Shown here one piece after another: positions 1 through 6,719 of a DNA stretch of 13,707 bases. A program made the position numbers and the translations under genes. Every line of letters starts with the position of its first letter. Within the stretch, counting starts at the first letter, position 1. Below the pieces are notes generated by a model that worked only from the letters and a program-made list of their open reading frames with translations, ran no database searches and was not told where the DNA came from. The DNA is from DASUME01 sp041179425. GTDB lineage: Bacteria; Myxococcota_A; Polyangia; Polyangiales; DASUME01. The stretch spans positions 1 through 13,707 of the forward strand of contig JBEGTL010000182.1 in assembly GCA_041179425.1 (NCBI GenBank), in the 5' to 3' direction.

Positions 1-51
1 TCTCGGTTCGTAAAACGAAGCGTCGGGGGCGAGTCTTTGGGATGGGGTCGA

Positions 52-65
52 CCCGCCGAGGCGGG
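52..65. repeat. GC-rich inverted repeat after the ThiF-type gene
   Basis: CCCGCC-GA-GGCGGG is a perfect 6-bp inverted repeat (realistically a 5-bp stem with a 4-base loop) starting 10 bases past the stop codon of the ThiF-type gene. The position suits a terminator for the sulfur operon, but no T-tract follows it on the minus strand, so an intrinsic terminator is only a weak possibility. The remaining 5' end of the window (1-51) holds no gene I can see. Confidence 0.25.
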
Positions 66-75
66 CCGCCCCGTT

Positions 76-855
76 TCAGGCGCAGGCGCTCGCCAGGTAA
101 CGTTCGTCGTCGAGCGCTCGCAGCTCACCGCTACAGAGTGGGCAGTCGCGGCGAGCATGGACCCGACGCTTGCGGAGTCCAGTGCCGAGCGCGTCGTAGC
201 TGTAGAGCACGCCTGCCGCACGCGAACGGCCCAACAGCAGCTCGATGGCGAGGGCGGCTTGGAGGGCGCCGAGCACCCCCACCACGGGACCCAGCACGCC
301 GGCCACGGAACAAGTCTCGGGCTGGCCACGCGGGATGTCCTCGAACATGCAGCGCACGCAGGGACCGTTGCCAGGCAGCACCCCCAGCGCCCAGCCGGAG
401 TAGCGCACCGCGCCCCCCTGCACCACGGGCACACCGCCGAGCTTGGCCGCGTCGGAGGCGAGGAACTTGGTGGCAAAGTTGTCGGCACCCTCGACGACGA
501 GGGCGTGGTCCTGCACGAGCGAGAGGGCGTTGTCTGGGGCGAAACGGTCGACCACGCACGCGACGCGCAGCGCTTCTGGGAAGGGCGAGAGTTTGGCCAG
601 CCGCTCGGCGGCCACCTCGATCTTGAGGCGACCGACGTCTGTTTCTTCGTAGAGCGTCTGCCGGTGAAGGTTGCCGAGCTCGACTCGGTCGTCGTCGATC
701 AGGGTGAAGCGCGTGACGCCGCTCTCTGCGAGCACGGACAGCACCGGGCACGACAGACCTCCCGCACCCACGACGAGCACGCCGCGCCCGGGCGCGTCGA
801 TGCGCGTCGTCGGGCGCGCGAGCGAAGCCTCGATGCGCGCGGCGCCGTCGCTCAC
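76..855 (-). CDS. ThiF/MoeB/HesA-family adenylyltransferase
   Basis: Predicted E1-like enzyme, 259 aa, that adenylates the C-terminus of a small ubiquitin-like sulfur carrier (MoaD, ThiS or CysO type) in the cytosol. Visible motifs: nucleotide loop GAGGLS at residues 30-35, IDDDRVELGNLHRQ at 53-66, Lys78 in GRLKIE, ADN at 124-126, a zinc site of two CxxC pairs (C166/C169 and C238/C241), and a candidate catalytic Cys182 in ETCSVAGVLGP. There is no C-terminal rhodanese domain, so it is MoeB/ThiF-like rather than MoeZ-like. The GTG start overlaps the cysK stop by 4 bases (GTGA), which implies translational coupling. Oddities: the RYxRQ N-terminal segment usual in MoeB and ThiF is absent, and the loop ends GGLS where GGLG is typical. 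No sulfur-carrier gene lies in the window, so the partner is unknown. The family call is firm; the pathway is inferred from the cysteine operon. Confidence 0.88.
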   Translation of the reverse strand: MSDGAARIEASLARPTTRIDAPGRGVLVVGAGGLSCPVLSVLAESGVTRFTLIDDDRVELGNLHRQTLYEETDVGRLKIEVAAERLAKLSPFPEALRVACVVDRFAPDNALSLVQDHALVVEGADNFATKFLASDAAKLGGVPVVQGGAVRYSGWALGVLPGNGPCVRCMFEDIPRGQPETCSVAGVLGPVVGVLGALQAALAIELLLGRSRAAGVLYSYDALGTGLRKRRVHARRDCPLCSGELRALDDERYLASACA

Positions 856-1778
856 TTGAAGTACTCGTCCAAGCTGAAGTAGCGCTCGCCCGTGTCGCAC
901 AGCACGGTGACGACGTTCTTGCCTGGTCCGAGCTCGAGCGCGACCGACGCTGCGACGTGCGCGTTGGCACCGGCGCTGATGCCGACCAACAGCCCCTCTT
1001 CGCGTCCCAGCCGTACCTTCATTTCGTAGGCGTCGCGATCGCGAACGAGGCGAATCTCGTCGACGAACTCGGAGCTGTAGTTCTTGGGCACGAAGCCTGC
1101 GCCGATGCCCTGGATCTTGGTCGGACCAGGGTCGCCGCCGCTGAGCACGGGGCTGCTCTCGGGCTCGACCGCGATCACACGCACCTTGGGATAGCGCTGC
1201 TTGAGCACCTCGCCGACGCCGGTGATGGTGCCGCCGGTGCCCACCGCGGCCACGAATGCGTCGATCGACTCGCCGCCCATGGCCTCGATGATCTCGCTGG
1301 CGGTGTGCGTGCGGTGCGCGTGCGGGTTGGCGACGTTGTCGAACTGACCGGGCATGTACGCGCCGCGCTCGCGCACGACGTCGAGGGCGGCCTCGATGGC
1401 GCCTTCCATGGTGCGCTCGGCAGGGGTGAGCACGATCTCCACGCCGTACGCCTCGAGCAGGGCGCGCCGCTCGAGCGACATGCTCTCCGGCATGGTCAGC
1501 ACCAGCTTGTAGCCTTTGCGCGCACACACGAGCGCGAGGCCGATGCCGGTGTTGCCGCTGGTCGGCTCGACCACGGTGTCGCCGACCTTGATGCGCCCGG
1601 CCTGCTCGGCCGACTCGATCATCGAGAGCGCGATGCGATCTTTGACCGACCCGCCCGGGTTGAGCTGCTCGCACTTGGCCCAGAGCGTCGCCGCGTGGTC
1701 GGGCACGACGCGACGGATGCGCACGAGCGGCGTGTTGCCGATCAGCGAGAGGACGTTCTCATAGACGGGTGCGCTCAT
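852..1778 (-). CDS. cysK: cysteine synthase (O-acetylserine sulfhydrylase)
   Basis: PLP enzyme of 308 aa, the usual CysK length, that makes L-cysteine from O-acetylserine and sulfide in the cytosol. Seen in the sequence: the PLP lysine K46 in NPGGSVKDR, the substrate loop TSGNTG at 73-78, the phosphate-binding GTGGT at 180-184, GISAGAN at 267-272, and the C-terminal CDTGERYFS at 294-302. It is the middle gene of an operon: the Rrf2 repressor gene ends 13 bases upstream, and the ThiF-type gene begins inside its stop codon. No Shine-Dalgarno sequence is evident before the ATG, so translation may be coupled to the upstream gene. Cystathionine beta-synthase or CysM are alternatives within the same fold, but full colinearity with CysK and lack of a CBS extension favour CysK. 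With a CymR-like repressor next door it may also act as a co-repressor (inference). Confidence 0.95.
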   Translation of the reverse strand: MSAPVYENVLSLIGNTPLVRIRRVVPDHAATLWAKCEQLNPGGSVKDRIALSMIESAEQAGRIKVGDTVVEPTSGNTGIGLALVCARKGYKLVLTMPESMSLERRALLEAYGVEIVLTPAERTMEGAIEAALDVVRERGAYMPGQFDNVANPHAHRTHTASEIIEAMGGESIDAFVAAVGTGGTITGVGEVLKQRYPKVRVIAVEPESSPVLSGGDPGPTKIQGIGAGFVPKNYSSEFVDEIRLVRDRDAYEMKVRLGREEGLLVGISAGANAHVAASVALELGPGKNVVTVLCDTGERYFSLDEYFK

Positions 1779-1791
1779 GGTTGTGCCGACT

Positions 1792-2247
1792 CTAGATCAC
1801 GTACACGTAGCCGCCAGGCGTGCCGCGCTTGACGCCGCGTTCTTCGGCACGCTGGCACAAGTCTTCGAGGGTGACCTGCTCGAAGCACGCCTCGATACGA
1901 TCAGCCAGTTCGCGGAAGGCGAGCTCGGTGATCTGAATGCTCGCGGGGTCCCCTTGTCCGGTCTCGTCGTCCGCGGTGTACGGGCTCAGCTTGCCTTCGA
2001 GGGCCCGAATGACGTCGCCGAGGGAAACCTCGCGCGGTGCACGCGTAAGCTGGTAGCCACCACGTGGGCCACGCTTGCTCGACACCAGGCCGGCCCGCCG
2101 CAAGTCTTGAAAGATTTGCTCCAAAAAGCGGGGAGGAATGCTCTGCCGCTCCGCAATCTCACGGATTTGGGACGAGGTGCCCGCGCCGTGAAATGCGAGG
2201 TCGAACAGCGCGCGTACGCCGTATCTGCCTTTGTTGGACAGCTTCAC
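1792..2247 (-). CDS. Rrf2-family transcriptional regulator, CymR-like
   Basis: Winged-helix repressor of 151 aa, probably controlling its own operon and cysteine metabolism. The typical Rrf2 start is read as VKLSNKGRYGVRAL from a GTG, with AGGAGGAG (2258-2265) 10 bases upstream; a longer reading frame from 2307 would begin inside the promoter and is rejected. The HTH/wing region spans about residues 25-67 (QIREIAERQSIPPRFLEQIF, then RGPRGGYQL). The IscR-type cluster of three cysteines near residues 90-105 is missing, so it probably carries no Fe-S cluster. The tail TLEDL (126-130) and the end YVYVI resemble Bacillus CymR as I recall it. CymR senses cysteine status by binding CysK, and the cysK gene follows 13 bases downstream. 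The family is certain; the CymR-type mechanism is inference. Confidence 0.92.
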   Translation of the reverse strand: MKLSNKGRYGVRALFDLAFHGAGTSSQIREIAERQSIPPRFLEQIFQDLRRAGLVSSKRGPRGGYQLTRAPREVSLGDVIRALEGKLSPYTADDETGQGDPASIQITELAFRELADRIEACFEQVTLEDLCQRAEERGVKRGTPGGYVYVI

Positions 2248-2257
2248 TGGGCCTTCG

Positions 2258-2265
2258 CTCCTCCT
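2258..2265 (-). promoter_or_regulatory. Shine-Dalgarno fixing the Rrf2 start
   Basis: AGGAGGAG on the minus strand, 10 bases before the GTG at 2247. It supports the GTG over the in-frame ATG at 2307. Confidence 0.8.
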
Positions 2266-2279
2266 GGAGTGCGGAGGGT

Positions 2280-2307
2280 AAACTAATTGGTACATCGGAA
2301 TTGTCAA
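2280..2307 (-). promoter_or_regulatory. putative promoter and operator of the sulfur operon
   Basis: On the minus strand a perfect -35 box TTGACA (2302-2307) is followed after 16 bases by a poor -10 box TAGTTT (2280-2285). The spacer is filled by AATT-N10-AATT (2285-2302), an imperfect dyad that could be the Rrf2 binding site. This AT-rich stretch stands out from its GC-rich surroundings and sits about 35 bases before the GTG, as expected for an autoregulated Rrf2 operon. The rest of the 266-bp divergent spacer (2308-2513) should hold the kinase promoter; only a weak TTGCCG-N18-TATCGT pair (2325-2354, plus) is visible. Confidence 0.55.
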
Positions 2308-2513
2308 GAATGCCCCGGCGGTTGTTGCCGGTGTGGCCCTTCGAGCGCTATCGTGCGAAGCGGTCTAACCTCAGTCGTGGTGCCCGAAAGCACAGCGTGA
2401 CGCGACAGGGTCGACGGCTTTTCTGGGTCTCTCCGCAGGCGCGCGGACCAGGCAGCCGGTCCGACCACAGGCATGGACACAGGGCGTCGCCGTCAGGGTG
2501 GCGAGGGGGATTC

Positions 2514-4283
2514 GTGAGGCGCTGCCCAACTTGTCAATCGCAGTACACGGCCGACTCGCGCGTGTGCCCGATGGACGGGACCAAGCTCGAAGAGGCGCCC
2601 GATCCACTTGTCGGACGCACCATTGGCGGGCGCTACCTCATCTGTGAGCTGATCGGCACAGGAGGCATGGGGACGGTCTACCGCGGACGCCACCAGCTGG
2701 TCGGTCGCGACGTCGCGCTCAAGTTCCTGTCGCCCCGTTACGCCAGCGACCCGGCGGCCCGTGAGCGCTTCCTGCGCGAGGCCCGCGCCGCCAACCGCAT
2801 CGATCACGAGCACATCATCGACATCACCGACTTTGGTGAGACGTCCGACAAGCTGGTCTTTTTGGTGATGGAGTACCTGGAGGGCGAGACGCTCTCCAAG
2901 ATCATCGAGAAGGGCGCCCTCGAGCCCAAGCGCGCACTCACCATCGCGTGGCAGTTGGCCACCGCGCTCGCCCGTGCGCACGAGCTCGACGTCATCCATC
3001 GCGACATCAAGCCCGACAACATCTTCGTGCTCCAGCGCCGCGGCGGCGACTTCGTCAAGCTGCTCGACTTCGGCCTGGCCAAGGTGCTGGGCGAACATCG
3101 CCTCACCGCCACCGGCAAGGTGTTCGGCACACCCGAGTACCTCGCGCCCGAGCAGGCCCGCGGCGAGCAGCTCACGGGCGCGGCCGATCAGTACGCCCTC
3201 GGCTGCGTCATCTACGAGATGCTCACCGGCAGCTTGCCGTTCGACGGACCGAGCCCCGACGTGGTCATCAAGCACCTGCACGCGGTGCCCGACGCGCCTT
3301 CCGCGCGCAAACACGACTTGCCGTTTGCGGCCGAGGTCGACGCGCTCGTCATGCGGATGCTCGCCAAGAACACGCAGCAACGCTTCACCGACGCCTACCA
3401 CCTCGCCGACGAGCTGCGCGGGCTGCTCGACCACGTCCAGGGGGGGCGCGGCTCCAAACCGCCCCGGCGCTCGGGGGTGCTGTCCTCGCTGCCCGGACCC
3501 GAGTCCAACGTCACGCTGCCGTGGGTCGACGCCGCCGAAGAGACCTGGGCCTCGCGCTACGACTTGTTTACGTCGTTGATCCCGCGCGCCTACCCGAGCG
3601 GCGATGTGCCCGAGCCGGTGCGCAAGGCACTGCGCGACATGGGCGAGCTGGTCGAGCAGACGCGGCTCATTCGTGGTCGGCTCAGCGACAACTTGCTGCA
3701 GGCCAAAGAGCACGAAGACAACCTGCGCGCCGCTCGGCTCCGGGTCGGTCACGCCGCCGACGAGCTGGGACACGACGAGTCGCGCATCGTGCGCCGGATG
3801 GCCGAGGCCCAGGCCGCCATCGAGGGCGTGCGCACACGCCTGCTCGAGTGCGAGCAACCCTTGCGCGAGGGCTTGTCCGAGCTCGGCGCGCTGCAGAGCC
3901 GGGGCGGGATGACACGTCCCTTGGCGGAGCTACTCCGCCACCTCGGCGGCAGCGCAGCGATCTGGCTCGAGACCGATACGCAGCTCGCCGGGGTGGGCGC
4001 GCGCGTGGTGGCGGCCGAGCGCGAACGCGAAGATCTGCGCTTCCAGATCGCCCAGCTCAAGGGCCGGCTCGGCATCCTCAACGCCGAGGCCGACGCGGAC
4101 CTCAACGAGCTGCGCGAGCAAGCCGAGGGACTCGAGGGCGAGCTGTCTCATGCACTCGAGCAGCTCGCGCGCACCGCCGATCCCATTACGCGCGCGCTCG
4201 CAGAGGACCCAAGCCTGCGCGACGCACTGTCGAGCGTGCGGCAGGGGAGCGGGCCACGCGCCGCTAGCTCGTCGCGCAGCTGA
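2514..4283 (+). CDS. Ser/Thr protein kinase with Zn-ribbon and coiled-coil tail
   Basis: Hanks-type kinase of 589 aa. It starts at a GTG preceded by GAGGGGGA, giving the N-terminal zinc-ribbon pattern common in myxobacterial kinases: CPTC (C4, C7), then CPMDG (C18). The kinase domain covers about residues 40-305 and looks active: glycine loop GTGGMG 48-53, VALK lysine K70, helix-C E89, HRDIKPDN 162-169 with catalytic D164, DFG 185-187, activation loop LTATGKVFGTPEYLAPEQ (197-214). A linker (about 310-340) leads to a charged, heptad-like region (about 365-560) rich in E, R, L and A, probably coiled coil and useful for dimerisation or partner binding. No membrane segment is visible, so it should be cytosolic, unlike PknB-type sensors. 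The cassette that follows 123 bp downstream encodes exported proteins, so a direct substrate link is unclear. An upstream extension of the frame to 2064 runs antisense to the Rrf2 gene and is rejected. Confidence 0.93.
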   Translation: MRRCPTCQSQYTADSRVCPMDGTKLEEAPDPLVGRTIGGRYLICELIGTGGMGTVYRGRHQLVGRDVALKFLSPRYASDPAARERFLREARAANRIDHEHIIDITDFGETSDKLVFLVMEYLEGETLSKIIEKGALEPKRALTIAWQLATALARAHELDVIHRDIKPDNIFVLQRRGGDFVKLLDFGLAKVLGEHRLTATGKVFGTPEYLAPEQARGEQLTGAADQYALGCVIYEMLTGSLPFDGPSPDVVIKHLHAVPDAPSARKHDLPFAAEVDALVMRMLAKNTQQRFTDAYHLADELRGLLDHVQGGRGSKPPRRSGVLSSLPGPESNVTLPWVDAAEETWASRYDLFTSLIPRAYPSGDVPEPVRKALRDMGELVEQTRLIRGRLSDNLLQAKEHEDNLRAARLRVGHAADELGHDESRIVRRMAEAQAAIEGVRTRLLECEQPLREGLSELGALQSRGGMTRPLAELLRHLGGSAAIWLETDTQLAGVGARVVAAEREREDLRFQIAQLKGRLGILNAEADADLNELREQAEGLEGELSHALEQLARTADPITRALAEDPSLRDALSSVRQGSGPRAASSSRS

Positions 4284-4288
4284 GCTCA

Positions 4289-4339
4289 CAGATTCGTGCG
4301 CTGACCGCGCTGGTTGTCCGCAGAGATCAGCTGAATCTG
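4289..4339. repeat. inverted repeat CAGATTC / GAATCTG
   Basis: CAGATTC (4289-4295) and GAATCTG (4333-4339) are perfect 7-bp inverted arms 37 bases apart, starting just after the kinase stop codon. Within or beside the span lie the 8-bp palindromes TGAGCTCA (4281-4288, covering the stop codon) and TCAGCTGA (4327-4334). It could fold as a long-loop stem or mark a protein-binding region. No T-tract follows, so it is not a clear terminator. Confidence 0.35.
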
Positions 4340-4353
4340 CCGGGGTTGTCCGC
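4312..4353 (+). repeat. 10-bp direct repeat GGTTGTCCGC, twice
   Basis: Identical copies at 4312-4321 and 4344-4353 have starts 32 bp apart, about three helical turns, so both would face the same side of the DNA. They lie upstream of the HEAT-repeat gene and could be a paired activator or repressor site. The copies are seen directly; the function is inferred. Confidence 0.45.
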
Positions 4354-4354
4354 G

Positions 4355-4374
4355 TCGATGGTAGACTCCATCGA
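4355..4374. promoter_or_regulatory. perfect inverted repeat before the HEAT cassette
   Basis: TCGATGG-TAGACT-CCATCGA is a perfect 7-bp inverted repeat with a 6-base centre, ending 32 bases before the ATG of the HEAT-repeat gene. It may be an operator, or an RNA hairpin in the leader. A -10-like TAGACT sits in the loop, but no good -35 lies at the right distance. Confidence 0.45.
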
Positions 4375-4406
4375 ACTCCCTCGGTGACTCGCGAGGTTCC
4401 CCCGCC

Positions 4407-5438
4407 ATGGCTCCGTTGATACTACGCTCGCACCCCAGAGGGCGCGCTTCGACACGTGTGCTCTTGTGCGTGTCTATCGCATCGGCTGCGGTGTGGTTCC
4501 CCCTTGGCCTGCCTGTGCACCGTGCCCACGCCGAGGCCAAGGTCGTCGACGCAGGAGCCGCCGACACCAGCGCCGCCGACACCAGCGCCGCCGACACGGC
4601 GCACGACGCACGTGGTGAAGAGGCGCTCAAGAAGGCGCTCACGCGACTCAAGTCGAGCTCGGCCGCAGAGCGCGCCGAAGCGGCCGATGAGATGGGACGT
4701 CGCGGCCATCGTTTTCGCAAACAGATCGCCGAGTCGCTTCGTCCCCTGTTGCTCGCCGACCCAGACTCGGTGGTGCGCGCCGCGGCCGGTCGCGCGCTCG
4801 GTCGACTCGGTGCGCGCGAGGCCGTGCCCGAGCTGATCAAGGCGCTCGGGGACAAGACGGTCGAGGTGCGTGTCGTGTCCGCGGCTGCGCTCTGGCGACT
4901 GCCCGATCCCAGCGCCGTGCCCGCGCTGCTCGAGCGCGTCAAAGACGACGATCGGGCCGTGCGCGAGTGGTCGGCCCTGGCGCTGGGTGTCGCGGCCGAT
5001 CCGCGCGCGGTGCCCGAGCTGATTTTGCTGCTCGACGACCGCGAGCGACCGGTGCGTCTGGCCGCGGTGCGCAGCCTCGGCCGCATCAATCGCCCCGAGG
5101 GCCTCAAGCCGCTCACCCACTACCTCCTCACTGGCAAGCACGACGACGAAGAGAAAGAAGAGGTCGTCAACTCCATCGCCAGCATCGAGGGCACGGCGCG
5201 CGTGGGCGCGCTGCTCGAGCTGCTGGCCGCCCCCGGCATCGAGGCATCGCACAAGCTGCGGCTGGTTCGTGCCCTGGGTAAAGTCGGCGACGCGCAGGCC
5301 ATCAGCGCGCTGCGCAAGCTCGCTCTGCACCGCGACGAGTCCAAGGCGCTGCGCGAGGCCGCCAACCAAGCGGTCGCCGCCGTCGTCGCACGTGCCAAGG
5401 CCGCGGTCGATGCCGGCCCACCTGCGGCGCGTCCCTGA
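4407..5438 (+). CDS. exported HEAT-repeat protein
   Basis: Protein of 343 aa, first gene of a three-gene cassette. It begins with a signal-peptide-like stretch: basic residues to about 17, a hydrophobic core at about 18-37, and a candidate cleavage site after AHA (40-42). A low-complexity linker with the AADTS repeat follows (51-65). From about residue 72 to 330 it is a run of HEAT/PBS-lyase-type helical pairs, with recurring units such as DSVVRAAAGRALGRLG, TVEVRVVSAAALWRL and RPVRLAAVRSLGRI separated by about 30-32 residues. Such solenoids are protein-binding scaffolds; no catalytic residues are apparent. GAGG (4393-4396) lies 10 bases before the ATG. The next gene starts 3 bases after its stop, so the two are likely translated together. 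I cannot name the function; the fold call is strong and the export call fairly strong. A cytosolic HEAT protein with a false signal is the main alternative. Confidence 0.85.
   Translation: MAPLILRSHPRGRASTRVLLCVSIASAAVWFPLGLPVHRAHAEAKVVDAGAADTSAADTSAADTAHDARGEEALKKALTRLKSSSAAERAEAADEMGRRGHRFRKQIAESLRPLLLADPDSVVRAAAGRALGRLGAREAVPELIKALGDKTVEVRVVSAAALWRLPDPSAVPALLERVKDDDRAVREWSALALGVAADPRAVPELILLLDDRERPVRLAAVRSLGRINRPEGLKPLTHYLLTGKHDDEEKEEVVNSIASIEGTARVGALLELLAAPGIEASHKLRLVRALGKVGDAQAISALRKLALHRDESKALREAANQAVAAVVARAKAAVDAGPPAARP
4557..4601 (+). repeat. 15-bp in-frame tandem repeat (AADTS linker)
   Basis: Three units of GCCGCCGACACCAGC: the first two are identical (4557-4571, 4572-4586) and the third diverges in its last bases (4587-4601). 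They encode AADTS-AADTS-AADTA just after the signal peptide of the HEAT protein. The near-identity at DNA level suggests recent slippage, so the linker length may vary between strains. Confidence 0.75.
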
Positions 5439-5441
5439 CGG

Positions 5442-6719
5442 ATGCACATCGCGCCGCGCCGTAGGTTGCCTCGCAGCTGCGCACGCGCAGGTTGGTTTTC
5501 GCTGCTCGTTTGGGTCGCCGCTGGCCAGGTCCTTGGCGCAGCGCACGCGAGTGACTTCGACGAGGTCGCGCAGCACCTACGGGCTCGCGGTGCCAAGGAT
5601 GTGCTCGAGGTCGCGCGGAGCTTCTTGGTCGAGGGGCAGTCGACGGCACACGCCGAGCGGCTCGCCGAGGACGCCTGCGTGGCCTACCTGGCGCTCGGCA
5701 CCGGCGACGTGCGCGACGTCGACCTGGCGCTGTACACGCACGCCGGCCAGCTCGTGGCCGAGGACAACGCCATCGCACCCTACGCGTACGCACGCGTCTG
5801 CGGCGCGGCAGGCCTCGACCTCTACGCGAGTGCAACGCTCTACGCCGGTCGTGGTCAGCTCTCCTTGCTGCGCATCCTGCGCGCCCCACGCGAGCTTGGC
5901 CGCTTGCCCAGCAGCGTGGCCCTGGCGGTCAGCGCGGGTGGTCGGCTCGAAGAGCTGCGCGCCGTGGGCTCGGCCCTCGATGAGCTGTCCGCCGAGTCGA
6001 CCCTGCTCCAAGAAGAGCGCGCTCAGCTTGCGCTCGGCTACACCACCGCAGGCCCCGCGCAGGCGATCGAGCTGCGCGCTGGACTCGCGCGTGGAGGGCT
6101 CCCGCTCCGCGCGGGTCACTGTTACCGCCTGACCGCGGTGGTGCCCATGTCGCGCGGTGTCGCGCTCGAGATCGACGGTCCGGCGTCGACACGCTGGTCC
6201 GTGCGCAGCACCGGGGACGACCGCGCCTCGCTCGCGCTGTGTCCTCCGGCCGACGCTGTGTACGGCGTGCGGGTGCAGGCCCGACCGATGCGCGGCATGG
6301 CGCTGCTCCGCGCGTTCGAGCATCGCGAGGTCGACACGGCGCGCGCACGCGAGCAGGGCGAGGCCAGTGCACTGGCCATCGCCGAGGCGCAGCACGTGGC
6401 GCGCGCACGCGGGCTCGAGCTCGCGCAGCTCGGCAGTGCCTGGGTCGAGAGCAGCACCCCGTTGGTGTGGCCGCTGTCGCTGGAGCACGACGGCTGCTAC
6501 GCGCTGGCGGTGGTGTCCGAGGTCGGGTCCGCCGCTGTCGACGTGCGTCTCACCGATGCCGAGGGGGTGCTGATCGCACACAACGAAGGGCGTCGGGGCG
6601 TCCCCATGGTGTTTGCCTGTGCGCGCGCCGCCGGCCCCGTGCGACTGTTGCTCAAGGCGCGCGGGCCCGACCTGCGTGTCAGCGTGTGGCTCGGGCAGAG
6701 CAGTGGGAGCCCGCGATGA
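5442..6719 (+). CDS. secreted protein with three paired-Cys beta modules (paralogue A)
   Basis: Protein of 425 aa and unknown function. A signal peptide is likely: RRR near residue 7, hydrophobic 18-34, cleavage after AHA near residue 36. A short helical region (about 38-75) precedes three beta-rich modules, each bounded by a cysteine pair at nearly fixed spacing: C79/C120, C227/C267, C352/C393. Each has the pattern C(Y/V)-hydrophobic-...-D(V)-L-...-G-...-C-...-G-... seen in pre-peptidase C-terminal (PPC)-like jelly-roll domains, for example DVDLALYTHAGQLVAEDN in module 1. Helical spacers lie between modules (about 150-215 and 295-335). No protease or other catalytic motif is visible. It starts 3 bases after the HEAT gene stop without a clear Shine-Dalgarno, so it probably depends on coupling, and it overlaps the next, paralogous gene by 4 bases. 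The reading frame and export are well supported; PPC-like is a tentative fold guess. Confidence 0.82.
   Translation: MHIAPRRRLPRSCARAGWFSLLVWVAAGQVLGAAHASDFDEVAQHLRARGAKDVLEVARSFLVEGQSTAHAERLAEDACVAYLALGTGDVRDVDLALYTHAGQLVAEDNAIAPYAYARVCGAAGLDLYASATLYAGRGQLSLLRILRAPRELGRLPSSVALAVSAGGRLEELRAVGSALDELSAESTLLQEERAQLALGYTTAGPAQAIELRAGLARGGLPLRAGHCYRLTAVVPMSRGVALEIDGPASTRWSVRSTGDDRASLALCPPADAVYGVRVQARPMRGMALLRAFEHREVDTARAREQGEASALAIAEAQHVARARGLELAQLGSAWVESSTPLVWPLSLEHDGCYALAVVSEVGSAAVDVRLTDAEGVLIAHNEGRRGVPMVFACARAAGPVRLLLKARGPDLRVSVWLGQSSGSPR

Noticed and set aside
7..19. TTCGT-AAA-ACGAA inverted repeat as a terminator
   Set aside because: The stem has only 5 bp, is AT-rich and lacks a following T-run; too weak to call.
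856..1674. N-terminal extension of the ThiF-type gene
   Set aside because: It runs through cysK in another frame and is R/A-rich without domain content; the GTG overlapping the cysK stop is the better start.
2325..2354. TTGCCG-N18-TATCGT as the kinase promoter
   Set aside because: Both boxes are weak and the spacing is not optimal; noted but not called as a feature.
2493..3857. 454-aa open frame on the minus strand opposite the kinase
   Set aside because: It mirrors third-position GC bias of the kinase gene, has no recognisable domain or ribosome site, and the plus strand carries an intact kinase.
6239..6715. Upstream extension of paralogue B
   Set aside because: It overlaps paralogue A out of frame; the ATG at 6716 starts a proper signal peptide.
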